From contig JACPDN010000006.1 of NCBI GenBank assembly GCA_016183985.1, positions 124,001 to 188,000 on the forward strand: a stretch of DNA of 64,000 nucleotides, written 5' to 3'. The position numbers were made by a program, and so were the translations under genes. This DNA is from Pseudomonadota bacterium (lineage in GTDB: Bacteria > Pseudomonadota > Alphaproteobacteria > Dongiales > Dongiaceae). Below, in pieces: positions 17,933 to 27,552 of the stretch (the first letter of the stretch is position 1; each line of letters starts with the position of its first letter). The notes beneath the pieces were generated by a model. The model did no database searches and had not been told where the DNA came from. It saw only the letters and a program-made list of their open reading frames with translations.

Positions 17933-18264
17933 GCGGCATGGAAGTCATGCTGATGATTGCCGGCATGGCACTCATCAATCTCGCCATCCGCTGGCCGGTC
18001 TATCTCTTTGCCGATCACGTGCGCTTTCCGCCACTGGTCGAACGGGCGCTTGCCTTCGTGCCGGTCGCAGTGCTGACCGCAATCATCGTGCCGGCAACAC
18101 TCTATCCGGACGCCGATAAGGGCCTTCAGCTGACCTATATGAACCCCTATCTGGTGGGCGCCGTGGTCGCCGCGGTCGTGAGCTGGAAATGGAAGAAGCT
18201 GATGCCGACGATCCTTATCGGCATGGCGGTGTTCTTCGTGACGCGGTGGATGGTGGGCGTTTGA
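17929..18264 (+). CDS. azlD: Branched-chain amino acid exporter, small subunit (AzlD family)
   Basis: A 111-residue membrane protein with three or four hydrophobic helices. The AzlD pattern is visible in LINLAIRWPVYLF, RALAFVPVAVLTAIIVPATL and NPYLVGAVVAAVVSWKWK. It partners AzlC, whose stop codon it overlaps. It is the last gene of the MocR-azlC-azlD unit and is followed by cloverleaf-like repeat copy 2 before the convergent fabZ. Confidence 0.9.
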   Translation: MSGMEVMLMIAGMALINLAIRWPVYLFADHVRFPPLVERALAFVPVAVLTAIIVPATLYPDADKGLQLTYMNPYLVGAVVAAVVSWKWKKLMPTILIGMAVFFVTRWMVGV

Positions 18265-18285
18265 CAAACACAGACGCTGCTTCTT

Positions 18286-18373
18286 GTCACGGCCCGCGAA
18301 GGCGGGCCATCCACGAGTTTGTCGACAACTGATGAAAGCAAGTCGTGGATCCCCCGCCTACGCGGGGGATGAC
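18286..18373. repeat. Cloverleaf-like palindromic repeat, copy 2
   Basis: An 88-bp element begins GTCAC and ends ATGAC. Its stems are GGCCCGC-GAAG-GCGGGCC, CCACGAGTT with AAGTCGTGG (one mismatch), and CCCCCGC-CTAC-GCGGGGG. Many positions are identical to copy 1, and the differences largely keep pairing. It lies between convergent azlD and fabZ. Confidence 0.85.
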
Positions 18374-18389
18374 AATCGAGGCTGATACC

Positions 18390-18851
18390 CTACCTGTCCC
18401 GGATCATCGCAGCGAAGGTCGCTTCGGCGACGACTTGACCGTCGACCTTGGCGCTGCCTACGAAGCGCCAGACCGGACCGCGGGCGCGGTCCTTCTTTAC
18501 TTCGAGCCGCAGCTGATCGCCGGGCGTCACCGGCCTGCGGAACCTGCAATCATCGATGCTCATGAAGAGCACGATCTTGCCCTCGGCTTCCGAACCCAAT
18601 GCATGAACGGCGATCACCGCCGCGGTCTGCGCCATCGCCTCGACGATAAGCACGCCCGGCATCACCGGCGCGCCTGGAAAGTGACCCGGAAAGAAGGGCT
18701 CGTTGACGGTCACGTTCTTGATGCCGGTGGCGCTGTCGCCCGAGACGACATCGATCACCCGGTCGATCAGCAGGAACGGATAACGATGCGGGATCATGCG
18801 CATGATCGACGCAATATCGATAACTCCGCCCGTGGCTGCCTGGTCCGCCAT
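18390..18851 (-). CDS. fabZ: 3-hydroxyacyl-ACP dehydratase
   Basis: A 153-residue hot-dog dehydratase of fatty acid synthesis. The active-site segment PFFPGHFPGAPVMPGVLIVE holds the catalytic His, and the Glu follows in VEAMAQTAA. The N-terminal MIPHRYPFLLIDRV is diagnostic. In most Alphaproteobacteria fabZ sits between lpxD and lpxA; here it is directly after skp and is the last gene of the run, with convergent azlD beyond. Confidence 0.96.
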   Translation of the reverse strand: MADQAATGGVIDIASIMRMIPHRYPFLLIDRVIDVVSGDSATGIKNVTVNEPFFPGHFPGAPVMPGVLIVEAMAQTAAVIAVHALGSEAEGKIVLFMSIDDCRFRRPVTPGDQLRLEVKKDRARGPVWRFVGSAKVDGQVVAEATFAAMIRDR

Positions 18852-18887
18852 CCAAAAACCCTTTTCCCCGTATTCCCCGAAAATCGA

Positions 18888-18913
18888 GCGCGCCGCCTTG
18901 TGGGACGGCGCGC
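18888..18913 (-). other. GC-rich hairpin between skp and fabZ
   Basis: GCGCGCCG (18888-18895) and CGGCGCGC (18906-18913) form a perfect 8-bp stem with a 10-base loop. Read leftward it is followed by TCGATTTTCG, a weak T-run. It could attenuate transcription into fabZ. It occupies the place where lpxD is usually found. Confidence 0.5.
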
Positions 18914-18937
18914 AATCCGATCGATCCTGAAGCCGCC

Positions 18938-19498
18938 TTACATCTTGACGGCGGGCAGCACTTTGTTGAGCTGCGCCAGTGCTGAGTCACTGATATCCCA
19001 AGCCGAAGCGCTCACAATTACGACCGATTTGTTAAGAACCAAGGTCAGCCGCTTCTGCACGGCGATGTCGCCAATGACCTTCTGCAGGGTTTCGAAGATC
19101 TGCTTCTGGGCCGTGCCATAGGCGACCTCGAAGGCCTTCGACTTCTGCTCGGCACCCTGGCGCCAGGCCGCCAGCTTCTGCTGGAACGCCTGCTGCTTGG
19201 TGGCGAAATCCGGCGCACCGCGCTGGGTGTTGAGCTGGTCGTTCTCAGCCCGCAGCTTCTTTTCCTCCGCCAGAAGCTCGGCCTGATTCTGCTTGCGGCG
19301 AGCATCGGCCTGCTTTTTCAGCGACTGGCCGGCGGTTGATTTCTTCACCACGTCCTGGACATTTACAATGCCGATCGCAACGGGAATGGCTGCGGGCGCA
19401 GTGGCATCCTGTGCCATTGCGGACGGAACCAGCGGCATCACGATCAGCGCCGCGGCGAGGGCCATGGCGGCCTTCGACATCATTCGGAAATTGAGCAC
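18938..19498 (-). CDS. skp: OmpH/Skp family periplasmic chaperone
   Basis: A 186-residue exported protein. A signal peptide ends near SAMAQD (about residue 30). The mature chain begins with the short beta segment IGIVNVQDVV, continues as a long charged helical arm (about 60-140, with RRKQNQAELLAEEKKLRAEN), and closes with LTLVLNKSVVIV, the OmpH layout. It delivers unfolded outer-membrane proteins to the Bam complex, in keeping with bamA immediately upstream (30 bp gap). Confidence 0.92.
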   Translation of the reverse strand: MLNFRMMSKAAMALAAALIVMPLVPSAMAQDATAPAAIPVAIGIVNVQDVVKKSTAGQSLKKQADARRKQNQAELLAEEKKLRAENDQLNTQRGAPDFATKQQAFQQKLAAWRQGAEQKSKAFEVAYGTAQKQIFETLQKVIGDIAVQKRLTLVLNKSVVIVSASAWDISDSALAQLNKVLPAVKM

Positions 19499-19528
19499 GC
19501 GCGTAACTCCACAGATAACTGTTAACTT

Positions 19529-21907
19529 TTAAAAGGAGGTGCCGACACTGAACCGGAACCATTCCGTGTTGTCGTAGCTTTCCTTCATCACCGGATAAGC
19601 GACGTCAATAGCAATCGGCCCGAAAGGCGATACCCAGGTCAAGCCGAGGCCGGCCGAAACACGCAGACTGGCATCATCATCAATGTCTATGTTGCTGCTG
19701 AGATCCGTTTCGGTCAGCGTGCCAAAATCCGTAAAGGCACGGCCGCGGACGTTGAATTCCTCCGGCAGGCCGATTGGGAAGGTGGCCTGGAGCGTGCCGT
19801 CGAACAGAACCTGGCCGCCCAGCGAATCGTTGGTGTCATGATCACGAGGGCCGACGCCGGAGCTTTCGAAGCCACGGAGATTCTGACCACCCAGGGTGAA
19901 GGCGTCGGTCACACGCACGTCGCCACTGCCCAAGGCACGGATATAGCCTGCCTCCGCCGACAAGCCGATCGAGATATCGTCGGTGACGGGATAGAAATAG
20001 CCACCCTTCACCAAGCTTTGCAGGTTGAAGTCTTCATTGCCGAAATCGGGGCGGATCGAGATCAGGTCATTCGATAGTGCAACGAAATAACCGTCCCGTG
20101 GATCGTTCGGATTGTCGCGCCGGTCATAGATGATGTCGGAGCTGAAGGTTGTCCGTAGTGTCCAGCCCTTCTCGTCCTGAATCGCCTCCGACAAATCATT
20201 GTCGACATCCGAGATCTTGTCGGCGCTGACACGGAAACCCAGGGTCTGGCGCGTGAACTCGGTCAGTTCGTAACCCATGCGCAGGCCGAAGCCGCTCTGC
20301 GACAGATCGTAATTGTCGCCGCGCACGTCGTTGTAGCGACGGTGGAATAGATCGACGCCGGCCGACAGATCCTTATCGAGGAAGTAAGGGTCGGTGAAGC
20401 TGACATCGAGCTGCGAGCGCTTGCCCGACAGGGTGAAGTTGGCGCGGAGATCCTGGCCCTTGCCCAGCAGGTTGCGTTCGCGGATGCCGACATTGCCCAA
20501 GGGGCCGTCGGCGGTTGAGAAGCCGGCGCCAAAGGTAAATTCACCGGTCGATTGCTCGGCGACCTTCACCTTGATGACGGTTTTGTCCGGTGCGCTGCCC
20601 GGTGTGGTCTGGATGTCGACCGATTCAAAGAAGCCCAGATTGCGCAGGCGCTGCTCGGTGCGCTTCATCTTCGTGGTCGAGAAGGCATCGCCTTCCGCCA
20701 AGCGGAATTCGCGGCGAATCACCTTGTCCTGGGTGCGGATGTTGCCAGTGATCTCGATGCGCTCGACATAGACCTTCGGGCCTTCCTGGATGTCGTAAGT
20801 GAGGTCCAGTGTGTGGTTCTTGGCATCGCGCTTGATACGCGGGCGCACGTCGACGAAAGCGTAACCCAAGGCGCCGACCCGGTTGGCAATCGCCTGGACC
20901 GACTTGTCGACCAGCGTCGCATTGTACCAGTCGCCATCGGCCGTCTGGACTTCGCTCCACAGCGAGTTCGGATCGAGATCCTTGAGGGTCGATTTGATCT
21001 CGACCTTGCCGAGCTTGTAGCGCTCGCCTTCATCGACCGTGAAGGTGATGAAGAAGGCCTCCTGGTCCGGTGACAGTTCGGCAACGGCCGATACCACGCG
21101 AAAGTCGGCGTAACCTTCCTCGAGGTAGAATTTGCGGAGGTTTTCCTTATCGACCGTCAGGCGATCCGGGTCGTAGCTGTCGTTGTTGGTGAGGAAGCGG
21201 TAGAAGGCGCTTTCCTTGGTGATGATGACGTCGCGCAAATCGTCGTCATCGAAGACCTTATTGCCGACGAAATCGATGCGCTCGATATCGGTCGTGTCGC
21301 CTTCATTGATTTCGAACACCAGATCGACGCGATTCTGGTCGAGCTTGATGACCTTGGGATCGACGGTCGCGGCGAAACGGCCGTTGCGGCGATAGAGATC
21401 CAGAAGGCGCTTCACATCCGACTGGACGCGCTGCTGCGTGTAGACGACGCGCGGGCGCAGCTGGATTTCGGTCTGCAGCTGGTCGTCATCCAGCTTGTCG
21501 TTACCTTCAAAGGCGATGCGGTTGATGATCGGGTTTTCCGTCACCTGGACGATCAGCGACCCGCCTTCGCGGCGGAAATTGACGTCGGCAAAGAGGCCAG
21601 TCGCGAACAGGTTCTTCAGCGCCTTATCGATCGCCTTGGCGTCGAACGGGTCGCCCGGGTTGATCGCCATGTAGCTGCGCACCGTATCGGGTTCGATACG
21701 TTGGCTGCCTTCGATGCGAATCTCCTGGATCGGGTCGCCGGCGCTGATCGATTGCGCCTGGGCGATACGCGGCAGCCCGCCGGATGCGGCGACAAGCAGG
21801 AGGCCAACCAGGAAGACGCGAAAAAGGCCGCCAGAAGCCCCAGCTGTCGTGGCCTTCCCCCGGGAGGCGCAAAGCAGCGTACGCAAAAAAGCCATTTTAC
21901 GCATCAT
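19529..21907 (-). CDS. bamA: Outer membrane protein assembly factor BamA
   Basis: A 792-residue outer-membrane protein. A hydrophobic signal segment ends near RIAQAQ; five POTRA domains follow (EIRIEGSQRIEPDTV opens the first), then a beta barrel from about residue 440. The barrel shows FGAGFSTADGPLG, NLRGFESSGVGPRD and the C-terminal phenylalanine (SVGTSF). It inserts beta-barrel proteins in the outer membrane. The start at 21907 is chosen because it is 4 bp after rseP; an upstream start at 21940 would overlap rseP by 29 bp. Confidence 0.95.
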   Translation of the reverse strand: MMRKMAFLRTLLCASRGKATTAGASGGLFRVFLVGLLLVAASGGLPRIAQAQSISAGDPIQEIRIEGSQRIEPDTVRSYMAINPGDPFDAKAIDKALKNLFATGLFADVNFRREGGSLIVQVTENPIINRIAFEGNDKLDDDQLQTEIQLRPRVVYTQQRVQSDVKRLLDLYRRNGRFAATVDPKVIKLDQNRVDLVFEINEGDTTDIERIDFVGNKVFDDDDLRDVIITKESAFYRFLTNNDSYDPDRLTVDKENLRKFYLEEGYADFRVVSAVAELSPDQEAFFITFTVDEGERYKLGKVEIKSTLKDLDPNSLWSEVQTADGDWYNATLVDKSVQAIANRVGALGYAFVDVRPRIKRDAKNHTLDLTYDIQEGPKVYVERIEITGNIRTQDKVIRREFRLAEGDAFSTTKMKRTEQRLRNLGFFESVDIQTTPGSAPDKTVIKVKVAEQSTGEFTFGAGFSTADGPLGNVGIRERNLLGKGQDLRANFTLSGKRSQLDVSFTDPYFLDKDLSAGVDLFHRRYNDVRGDNYDLSQSGFGLRMGYELTEFTRQTLGFRVSADKISDVDNDLSEAIQDEKGWTLRTTFSSDIIYDRRDNPNDPRDGYFVALSNDLISIRPDFGNEDFNLQSLVKGGYFYPVTDDISIGLSAEAGYIRALGSGDVRVTDAFTLGGQNLRGFESSGVGPRDHDTNDSLGGQVLFDGTLQATFPIGLPEEFNVRGRAFTDFGTLTETDLSSNIDIDDDASLRVSAGLGLTWVSPFGPIAIDVAYPVMKESYDNTEWFRFSVGTSF

Positions 21908-21911
21908 CCGA

Positions 21912-23048
21912 TCAGGTGAAAAGCCAACGGAAATAATCAACGACTTTCAGATAAACCAAGTCGTTCCAGGTGGCAAATAACATGAGGCTAAGTACCATGG
22001 CGAGGCCGATTTTCAGCCCCCATTCCTGGGCGCCCTCACTCAAGGGCCGCCCACGGGCGGCCTCGACCGCGTAATAGGCCAAATGCCCGCCATCCAGCAT
22101 CGGAACGGGGAAAAGATTAATGAGACCGAGATTGATCGAGAGCAGCACAGCGAGCATGGTCAGCTCGTAAAAGCCGATTCCCGCGACTGCCCCCGACACG
22201 CTGGCGATCCGCAGGACGCCGCCGATCTCGCTCGCCGGCCGCACGCCAGACACCATCTGCCACAGCCCTTTGAGCATGTCGGCGGCCTTGAGATAGGTGA
22301 AGCTCGCCGCCTCACCTACCGCTTCGGCGGGGCCCAAGCGCTGCACGGGACCGCGATGGTTGCTGCCCACACCGAGCAGCGCAGAACGCACATCCTTTCC
22401 CAGAATGTCCTTGCGAACAACGATCTTAGGGACAGCTGTTACCGTCAGTTCCTGGCCGTCCCGCTCGACGGTCAGCTGCAAGGGCTGGTCGAGGTTGAGG
22501 GGGATGAACTCCGCCACTTCCTCGAAGGTCGAGATGCCGCGACCGTTCAGGGCCACGATCTTGTCGCCCGGCAACAATCCGGCCTCCTGGGCGGCCGAAC
22601 CCATCTTCACCTCATCGATCACCGGCGAGGTGAAGACCTTGCCGAAGGCCGCGAACAGGATGGCGAGCACGATGATCGCAAAGAGGAAATTGGCAACTGG
22701 GCCCGCAGCCACAATGGCGGCGCGGCGGCCGACATTCTTGTGCATGAAAGAGACGGCCTTGTCGGCCGGCGTCATGGCGACGGTCTTTTCCCCACCCTCA
22801 AGCTCGTTGGGCGCCTGGCCGAACATACGGACATACCCACCGAGGGGCAGCAGGCTGAACTTCCAGCGCGTCCCGTGCTTGTCCGTGAAACCGAAGAGCT
22901 CGCGGCCGAAACCGATCGAGAAGACCTCGACCCGGACGCCGCACCAGCGGGCGACCAGGAAGTGGCCGAGTTCGTGAACGAAGACCAGGGGGGTCAAAAG
23001 AACAAGGAACCAAAAGCCGTTGCGCGAGATTTCCGCGACGATATCCAT
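21912..23048 (-). CDS. rseP: RIP metalloprotease RseP (site-2 protease)
   Basis: A 378-residue inner-membrane zinc protease. HELGH at residues 25-29 gives two zinc ligands, and the LDG motif near the end (NLFPVPMLDGGH) gives the third. A PDZ domain occupies about 125-200 (AGLLPGDKIVALNGRGI). It cleaves anti-sigma factors and remnant signal peptides within the membrane. It sits between dxr and bamA in the usual order. Confidence 0.95.
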   Translation of the reverse strand: MDIVAEISRNGFWFLVLLTPLVFVHELGHFLVARWCGVRVEVFSIGFGRELFGFTDKHGTRWKFSLLPLGGYVRMFGQAPNELEGGEKTVAMTPADKAVSFMHKNVGRRAAIVAAGPVANFLFAIIVLAILFAAFGKVFTSPVIDEVKMGSAAQEAGLLPGDKIVALNGRGISTFEEVAEFIPLNLDQPLQLTVERDGQELTVTAVPKIVVRKDILGKDVRSALLGVGSNHRGPVQRLGPAEAVGEAASFTYLKAADMLKGLWQMVSGVRPASEIGGVLRIASVSGAVAGIGFYELTMLAVLLSINLGLINLFPVPMLDGGHLAYYAVEAARGRPLSEGAQEWGLKIGLAMVLSLMLFATWNDLVYLKVVDYFRWLFT

Positions 23049-23118
23049 GCCAGCTTTGCTCCCTGTTACCGCAACTCGTTATCCGACAGCTCTCTGACCA
23101 TGACCTGTCAATTCAGGC

Positions 23119-24324
23119 CTAGCTGTTCTTGCGCCGTGCTGCCACCTCGGCCCGGGCCACATCGCGGGCCTCGCCATCGGTCGCCAGCACATCGTCGATG
23201 CTCTCGAGGCGGCCCACCGGCAGCTTCTCCAGCACCGTTTCGACCACAGCAGCGATATCCGTGAAGCGGATCTCGTTGCCGAGGAAGGACGCCACCGCGA
23301 TCTCATTCGCGGCATTGAGGATGGTCGGTGCGCGACCGCCGGCTTTGAGCGCTTCACGCGCCAGACGGAGTGCCGGAAATCTTTCAGGATCAGGCGCTTC
23401 GAAGGTGAACTGCGCAATCTTGGCGAAATCCAGCTTGGCGGACGGCGCCTCGATGCGGTTCGGCCAGCCCAGGGCATAGGCGATGGGTGTGCGCATATCC
23501 GGGGTGCCGAGCTGCGCCAGCACCGAGCCGTCGCGATAGGCGACCATGGAATGGATGACCGATTGCGGGTGAACCAGGATGTCGATCTGGCTTTCCGGCA
23601 GACCAAAAAGGTGGTGCGCCTCAATGAGTTCGAGGCCCTTGTTCATCATGGAGGCGGAATCGACCGAGATCTTGGCGCCCATTGACCAGTTGGGATGGGC
23701 GACGGCCTGGGCCGGCGTCATCGCCATCATCTCGGCATAGGTCTTGGTGCGGAACGGACCGCCCGAGGCCGTGAGGATGATCTTCTCAATCGCCTCGATC
23801 TTGTCGAAGTCAAAAACCTGGAAGATCGCCGAATGCTCGGAATCCACCGGGAGCATGGTGGCCTTGTGCTTGGCCACCTCCTTCATCATCAGCGCGCCGG
23901 CGCAGACCAATGTTTCCTTGTTGGCGAGGCCGATGAGGGCGCCACGGCGCACGGCGGCCAGCGTCGGCTCGAGGCCGGCGGCGCCGACGATCGAGGCCAT
24001 GACCCATTCGGCCGGACGCTCGGCGGCTTCGATGACCGCGGCGCGGCCGGCGGCCACTTCGATGCCTGTACCAGCGAGGCCGGCTTTCAGCTTGTCGTAA
24101 TTCTCAGGCCTGCCGGTGACGGCGAGGCGGGGTTTCAGGCGCAGGGATTGCTCGATCAGGAGATCGACATTGCCATGGGCAGTCAGCGCCTCGACCCGGT
24201 AGGCGCCGGGGTTGCGCTCGATCATGTCGATGGTGTTGGTGCCGACCGACCCGGTCGAGCCCAGAACCGTGACGCTGCGGGGGCCAGTTGCTGGAGCCCT
24301 AAGCTCCGTCACCGTTCCGGTCAT
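23119..24324 (-). CDS. dxr: 1-deoxy-D-xylulose 5-phosphate reductoisomerase
   Basis: A 401-residue enzyme of the MEP isoprenoid pathway, converting DXP to MEP with NADPH. The NADPH-binding VLGSTGSVGTNTIDM is at the N-terminus; GLANKETLVCAG and LPVDSEHSAIFQ hold substrate and metal ligands. The ATG at 24324 overlaps the cdsA stop as ATGA and is preferred to the in-frame ATG at 24330. It supplies precursor for UppS, encoded upstream in the same run. Confidence 0.96.
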   Translation of the reverse strand: MTGTVTELRAPATGPRSVTVLGSTGSVGTNTIDMIERNPGAYRVEALTAHGNVDLLIEQSLRLKPRLAVTGRPENYDKLKAGLAGTGIEVAAGRAAVIEAAERPAEWVMASIVGAAGLEPTLAAVRRGALIGLANKETLVCAGALMMKEVAKHKATMLPVDSEHSAIFQVFDFDKIEAIEKIILTASGGPFRTKTYAEMMAMTPAQAVAHPNWSMGAKISVDSASMMNKGLELIEAHHLFGLPESQIDILVHPQSVIHSMVAYRDGSVLAQLGTPDMRTPIAYALGWPNRIEAPSAKLDFAKIAQFTFEAPDPERFPALRLAREALKAGGRAPTILNAANEIAVASFLGNEIRFTDIAAVVETVLEKLPVGRLESIDDVLATDGEARDVARAEVAARRKNS

Positions 24325-25208
24325 AACCATGAGAGCACGCTACCTTCGCCAAAATAGTCCAACGCTGCGACCGCGACGGATACCGCCAGCAGCCCATCAA
24401 CCCGGTCCAGGACGCCCCCATGGCCCGGGATTATATGGCTGCTGTCCTTCATTCCAAAGCGCCGTTTGAAGGCCGATTCAGCCAAATCACCGACCTGCTC
24501 TATCACAGCCAATCCGCCGCTCAAAATCATTAATTTCCAAGTATTTGGCAGATCCAGCAGCAGCCCGGCAATAAGCCCGACAATGGCCGCCGAGACTACC
24601 CCGCCCAGAAGCCCTGCCCAGGTCTTGTTGGGCGAGATGCGGGGCGCCAGTTTCGGCCCCCCGATGGACCGGCCGGCAGCATAGGCGCCGGTATCGGTGG
24701 CGATCACCAGAGCGAGGATCCAGGCCAGCAGCTCGATCCCCTGCCCCGTCACCGGATCGTCACGAACCCAGAGGATGGCCATGGACGGCACCGCCACATA
24801 GAGGATGCCGAGGCCGAACCACAGAGAGCGACGGCGATGGCCGGGCCAAGCGACTGCCAGGGCGACCAGCGTGCCAACGGTAATGAGAACCCAGCTCGGA
24901 ATGCCGAACGGGAAGCACTCAGGAAAGCGATCGATCAGCAGGGCAGCCACGACGATGACGACCGACAGCACACCTGCCAGCGCCCAATTCCCGACCGGCA
25001 ATCTTGCAGCGGGGCTAGGATCGGCGGGGTTGCGGCGGCGGCCGGCGATGCGGGCCCATTCCCAGGCCATGATCGCAGCAAAGAGGATGACCAGGGCGTC
25101 GAACCAGGGATGGCCGACATAGGCCGCGATCACGACGACCGGGATCAGCACCAGCGCCGACGCAATGCGTACGGTGAGGTTGCTGGGTTTCTTACTCGGA
25201 GGCGCCAT
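24321..25208 (-). CDS. cdsA: Phosphatidate cytidylyltransferase
   Basis: A 295-residue integral membrane enzyme making CDP-diacylglycerol from CTP and phosphatidate. About eight hydrophobic segments; the family signature near the C-terminus is GGPKLAPRISPNKTWAGLLG, followed by the conserved SAFKRRFGMKDSS. The start at 25208 (MAPPSKKPSNLTVRI) overlaps uppS by 17 bp; a longer reading to 25502 only covers the uppS gene in another frame. It overlaps dxr by 4 bp. Confidence 0.94.
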   Translation of the reverse strand: MAPPSKKPSNLTVRIASALVLIPVVVIAAYVGHPWFDALVILFAAIMAWEWARIAGRRRNPADPSPAARLPVGNWALAGVLSVVIVVAALLIDRFPECFPFGIPSWVLITVGTLVALAVAWPGHRRRSLWFGLGILYVAVPSMAILWVRDDPVTGQGIELLAWILALVIATDTGAYAAGRSIGGPKLAPRISPNKTWAGLLGGVVSAAIVGLIAGLLLDLPNTWKLMILSGGLAVIEQVGDLAESAFKRRFGMKDSSHIIPGHGGVLDRVDGLLAVSVAVAALDYFGEGSVLSWL

Positions 25209-25965
25209 ATCGCCGGTTCCGGCCGAAATATTCCGCGATGGCGGCCCGGAGATCTTCCTGGCCGAAATCCGGCCAATGCTTGTCGAGGAAGACGAACTCG
25301 GCATAGGCGCATTGCCACAGCAGGAAGTTGCTGATGCGCTTCTCGCCGCTGGTGCGGATGAGGAGATCCGGGTCCGGCATGTCGGCGGTGAAGAGGAAAC
25401 GCTCGAAGCGCGCCTCATCGACCTGGTCCGGCGAAAGCTCACCGCGCTGCACGGCTTCGGCGAGACGCTTGGCGGCCAGTACGATCTCGGCCCGCGAGCC
25501 ATAGGACAGTGCGATGGTAAGGGTGAGTTTCTTGTTGGCGGCGGTCTTGGTCTCGGCCGCCTCGATCAGTTTCACCACATCGGGCCCAAGGCGCGAGCGA
25601 TCGCCGATCACCTGCATCTTGACGCCGTTCTGGTGCAACTCCTCTATCTCGCGACGGAGATAGAGCTTCAGAAGGCCCATGAGATCATCGATCTCGGCGG
25701 TCGGGCGCTTCCAGTTTTCAGAGGAGAAGCCGAACAGTGTCAGGTATTCGACGCCGCAAGTCACGGCACCTTTGACGGCCTGGCGAACCGCTTCGGCGCC
25801 GCTGTTATGGCCGACCGTCCGCGGCAGCCCGCGCGCGCGCGCCCAGCGCCCGTTGCCATCCATGATGATGGCGACATGGCGCGGCGGGCGCATCGCATCG
25901 CCCACCCCGGGGGTCTCCCCCTTGGACGCGGCAATCGGCTCGGCAATGAGGCGCGGTTGGCTCAC
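25192..25965 (-). CDS. uppS: Undecaprenyl diphosphate synthase
   Basis: A 257-residue cis-prenyltransferase making the C55 carrier for peptidoglycan and other wall polymers. HVAIIMDGNGRWA carries the catalytic Asp; the C-terminal LLIRTSGEKRISNFLLWQ is diagnostic. The start is a GTG at 25965 with GAGG 7 bases upstream; a TTG at 25971 is too close to that SD. It lies between frr and cdsA. Confidence 0.95.
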   Translation of the reverse strand: MSQPRLIAEPIAASKGETPGVGDAMRPPRHVAIIMDGNGRWARARGLPRTVGHNSGAEAVRQAVKGAVTCGVEYLTLFGFSSENWKRPTAEIDDLMGLLKLYLRREIEELHQNGVKMQVIGDRSRLGPDVVKLIEAAETKTAANKKLTLTIALSYGSRAEIVLAAKRLAEAVQRGELSPDQVDEARFERFLFTADMPDPDLLIRTSGEKRISNFLLWQCAYAEFVFLDKHWPDFGQEDLRAAIAEYFGRNRRYGASE

Positions 25966-25993
25966 AATCAAACCTCGAGGCAGACCTTGGGTC

Positions 25994-26551
25994 TCAAACC
26001 TGCAGGATTTCCTTTTCCTTGGACGCCAGCACCTCGTCGACCTTCTTCACATGCTCGTCGGTGAGCTTTTGCATCAGATCGGCGAGCTTCTTATGCTCGT
26101 CCTCGGTGATCTTGTGGTCCTTTTCCTGCTTCTTCAGGAAATCCATGCCGTCGCGACGGACATTGCGAACCGCAACACGCCCCTGCTCGGCGTATTTATG
26201 CGCAACCTTGGTCAGCTCCTGGCGGCGCTCCTGCGAGAGTTCCGGCAGCGGCACGCGGACGGTGGTGCCGTCGCTCGCCGGATTGAGGCCGAGGCCGGCG
26301 TCGCGGATGGCCTTTTCGACCGCGCCCACCATGCTCTTGTCCCAGACCTGGACGGTGATCATGCGCGGCTCCGGCACGCTCACCGTGCCGACCTGATTGA
26401 GCGGCATGTTGTTGCCATAGGCGCTGACCTGCACGGGATCGAGCAGGTTGACCGACGCACGGCCCGTACGCAGGCCCGCGAATTCCTTGCGCAGGGCATC
26501 AAGTGCGCCGTCCATACGGCGCTTGTAATCTTCGAGACGCGGATCGCTCAT
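25994..26551 (-). CDS. frr: Ribosome recycling factor
   Basis: A 185-residue cytosolic factor that, with EF-G, splits the post-termination ribosome. The typical opening is [42 protein letters not shown] is the conserved central part, and the C-terminal helix contains [17 protein letters not shown]. Length is normal. It follows pyrH by 18 bp. Confidence 0.97.
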   Translation of the reverse strand: MSDPRLEDYKRRMDGALDALRKEFAGLRTGRASVNLLDPVQVSAYGNNMPLNQVGTVSVPEPRMITVQVWDKSMVGAVEKAIRDAGLGLNPASDGTTVRVPLPELSQERRQELTKVAHKYAEQGRVAVRNVRRDGMDFLKKQEKDHKITEDEHKKLADLMQKLTDEHVKKVDEVLASKEKEILQV

Positions 26552-26569
26552 GGAACCCCCTCCTAAACT

Positions 26570-27382
26570 TCAGCTCGCGAGTTTTTCTTTGCGGTGGCCG
26601 ATCACGGTGAAGCGGCCGCGATCCTGCAGCACCTCGGCCATCATGCCGGGCGTGTGGACCGAGAAGACGATGATCGGAATGCCATTGTCGCGCGCCAGCG
26701 CAATCGCCGTCGCGTCCATGACCTTGAGGTCGCGTGCCAGGACGTCCTGGTGCGAGAGTTGCTGATAGCGCTCGGCATCCTTATGCACCTTCGGGTCGGC
26801 GCTGTAGACGCCATCGACCTTGGTGCCCTTCAGAAGCGCTTCGCAGCCCATTTCCGAGGCGCGCAAGGCGGCGGCGGTATCGGTGGTGAAATACGGGTTG
26901 CCGGTGCCGGCGGCGAAAATGACGACGCGGCGCTTTTCCAAATGGCGCACGGCGCGGCGGCGGATATAGGGCTCGCACACCGTCTGCATCGGGATGGCGG
27001 ACAGCACACGCGTGTCGACGCCCAATTGTTCGAGCGCGTTCTGCATGGCGAGCGCGTTCATCACGGTGGCCAGCATGCCCATATAGTCGGCCGAGGCGCG
27101 TTGCATGCCCTCCGATGCGCCGGCAATACCACGGAAGATGTTGCCGCCGCCGATGACGAGGCAGCATTCGACACCGAGCTCGTGGACGGTCTTCACTTCC
27201 TGGGCGACGCGGTTCACCGTCGCCGGCTCCAGGCCGTATTCGCGCTGGCCCATCAGGGCTTCGCCGGAAATTTTCAGAAGCACACGCTTATAGGTGAGAC
27301 CCGGCGGCGGTGCGGATGGGGCATGGGCAACGGTCGGATGTTCACCTTCAGCGACCGTCGTCGATGCACCAGCCTTGGACAT
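26570..27382 (-). CDS. pyrH: UMP kinase
   Basis: A 270-residue amino-acid-kinase-fold enzyme phosphorylating UMP. Motifs: [25 protein letters not shown], and the C-terminal [17 protein letters not shown]. It has an N-terminal extension of about 35 residues before the core. The ATG at 27382 is chosen because AGGGAG lies 8 bases upstream; upstream in-frame codons to 27475 lack support. It follows tsf after a 170-bp gap and precedes frr. Confidence 0.95.
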   Translation of the reverse strand: MSKAGASTTVAEGEHPTVAHAPSAPPPGLTYKRVLLKISGEALMGQREYGLEPATVNRVAQEVKTVHELGVECCLVIGGGNIFRGIAGASEGMQRASADYMGMLATVMNALAMQNALEQLGVDTRVLSAIPMQTVCEPYIRRRAVRHLEKRRVVIFAAGTGNPYFTTDTAAALRASEMGCEALLKGTKVDGVYSADPKVHKDAERYQQLSHQDVLARDLKVMDATAIALARDNGIPIIVFSVHTPGMMAEVLQDRGRFTVIGHRKEKLAS

Positions 27383-27552
27383 ACGCATATCTCCCTGCGT
27401 CATTTCTCGTTCTTGGACCCGGTCCGGGTTGGGTAGCCGGGTGAGCCGCCGGAGCTTGAGGCGGCTGGCGGACAATGGCCGATTTCAGACCATCGCCCGC
27501 CGAACTATACCCCGATTCGGCGGCGCAGGAAGCACCCGCCGAAGCGCGACTT

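Noticed and set aside
25209-25502. N-terminal extension of cdsA
   Set aside because: It only reads the uppS gene in another frame; the membrane enzyme starts at 25208.
27383-27475. N-terminal extension of pyrH
   Set aside because: An SD is correctly placed for the ATG at 27382, and the extra residues are Arg-rich with no family match.
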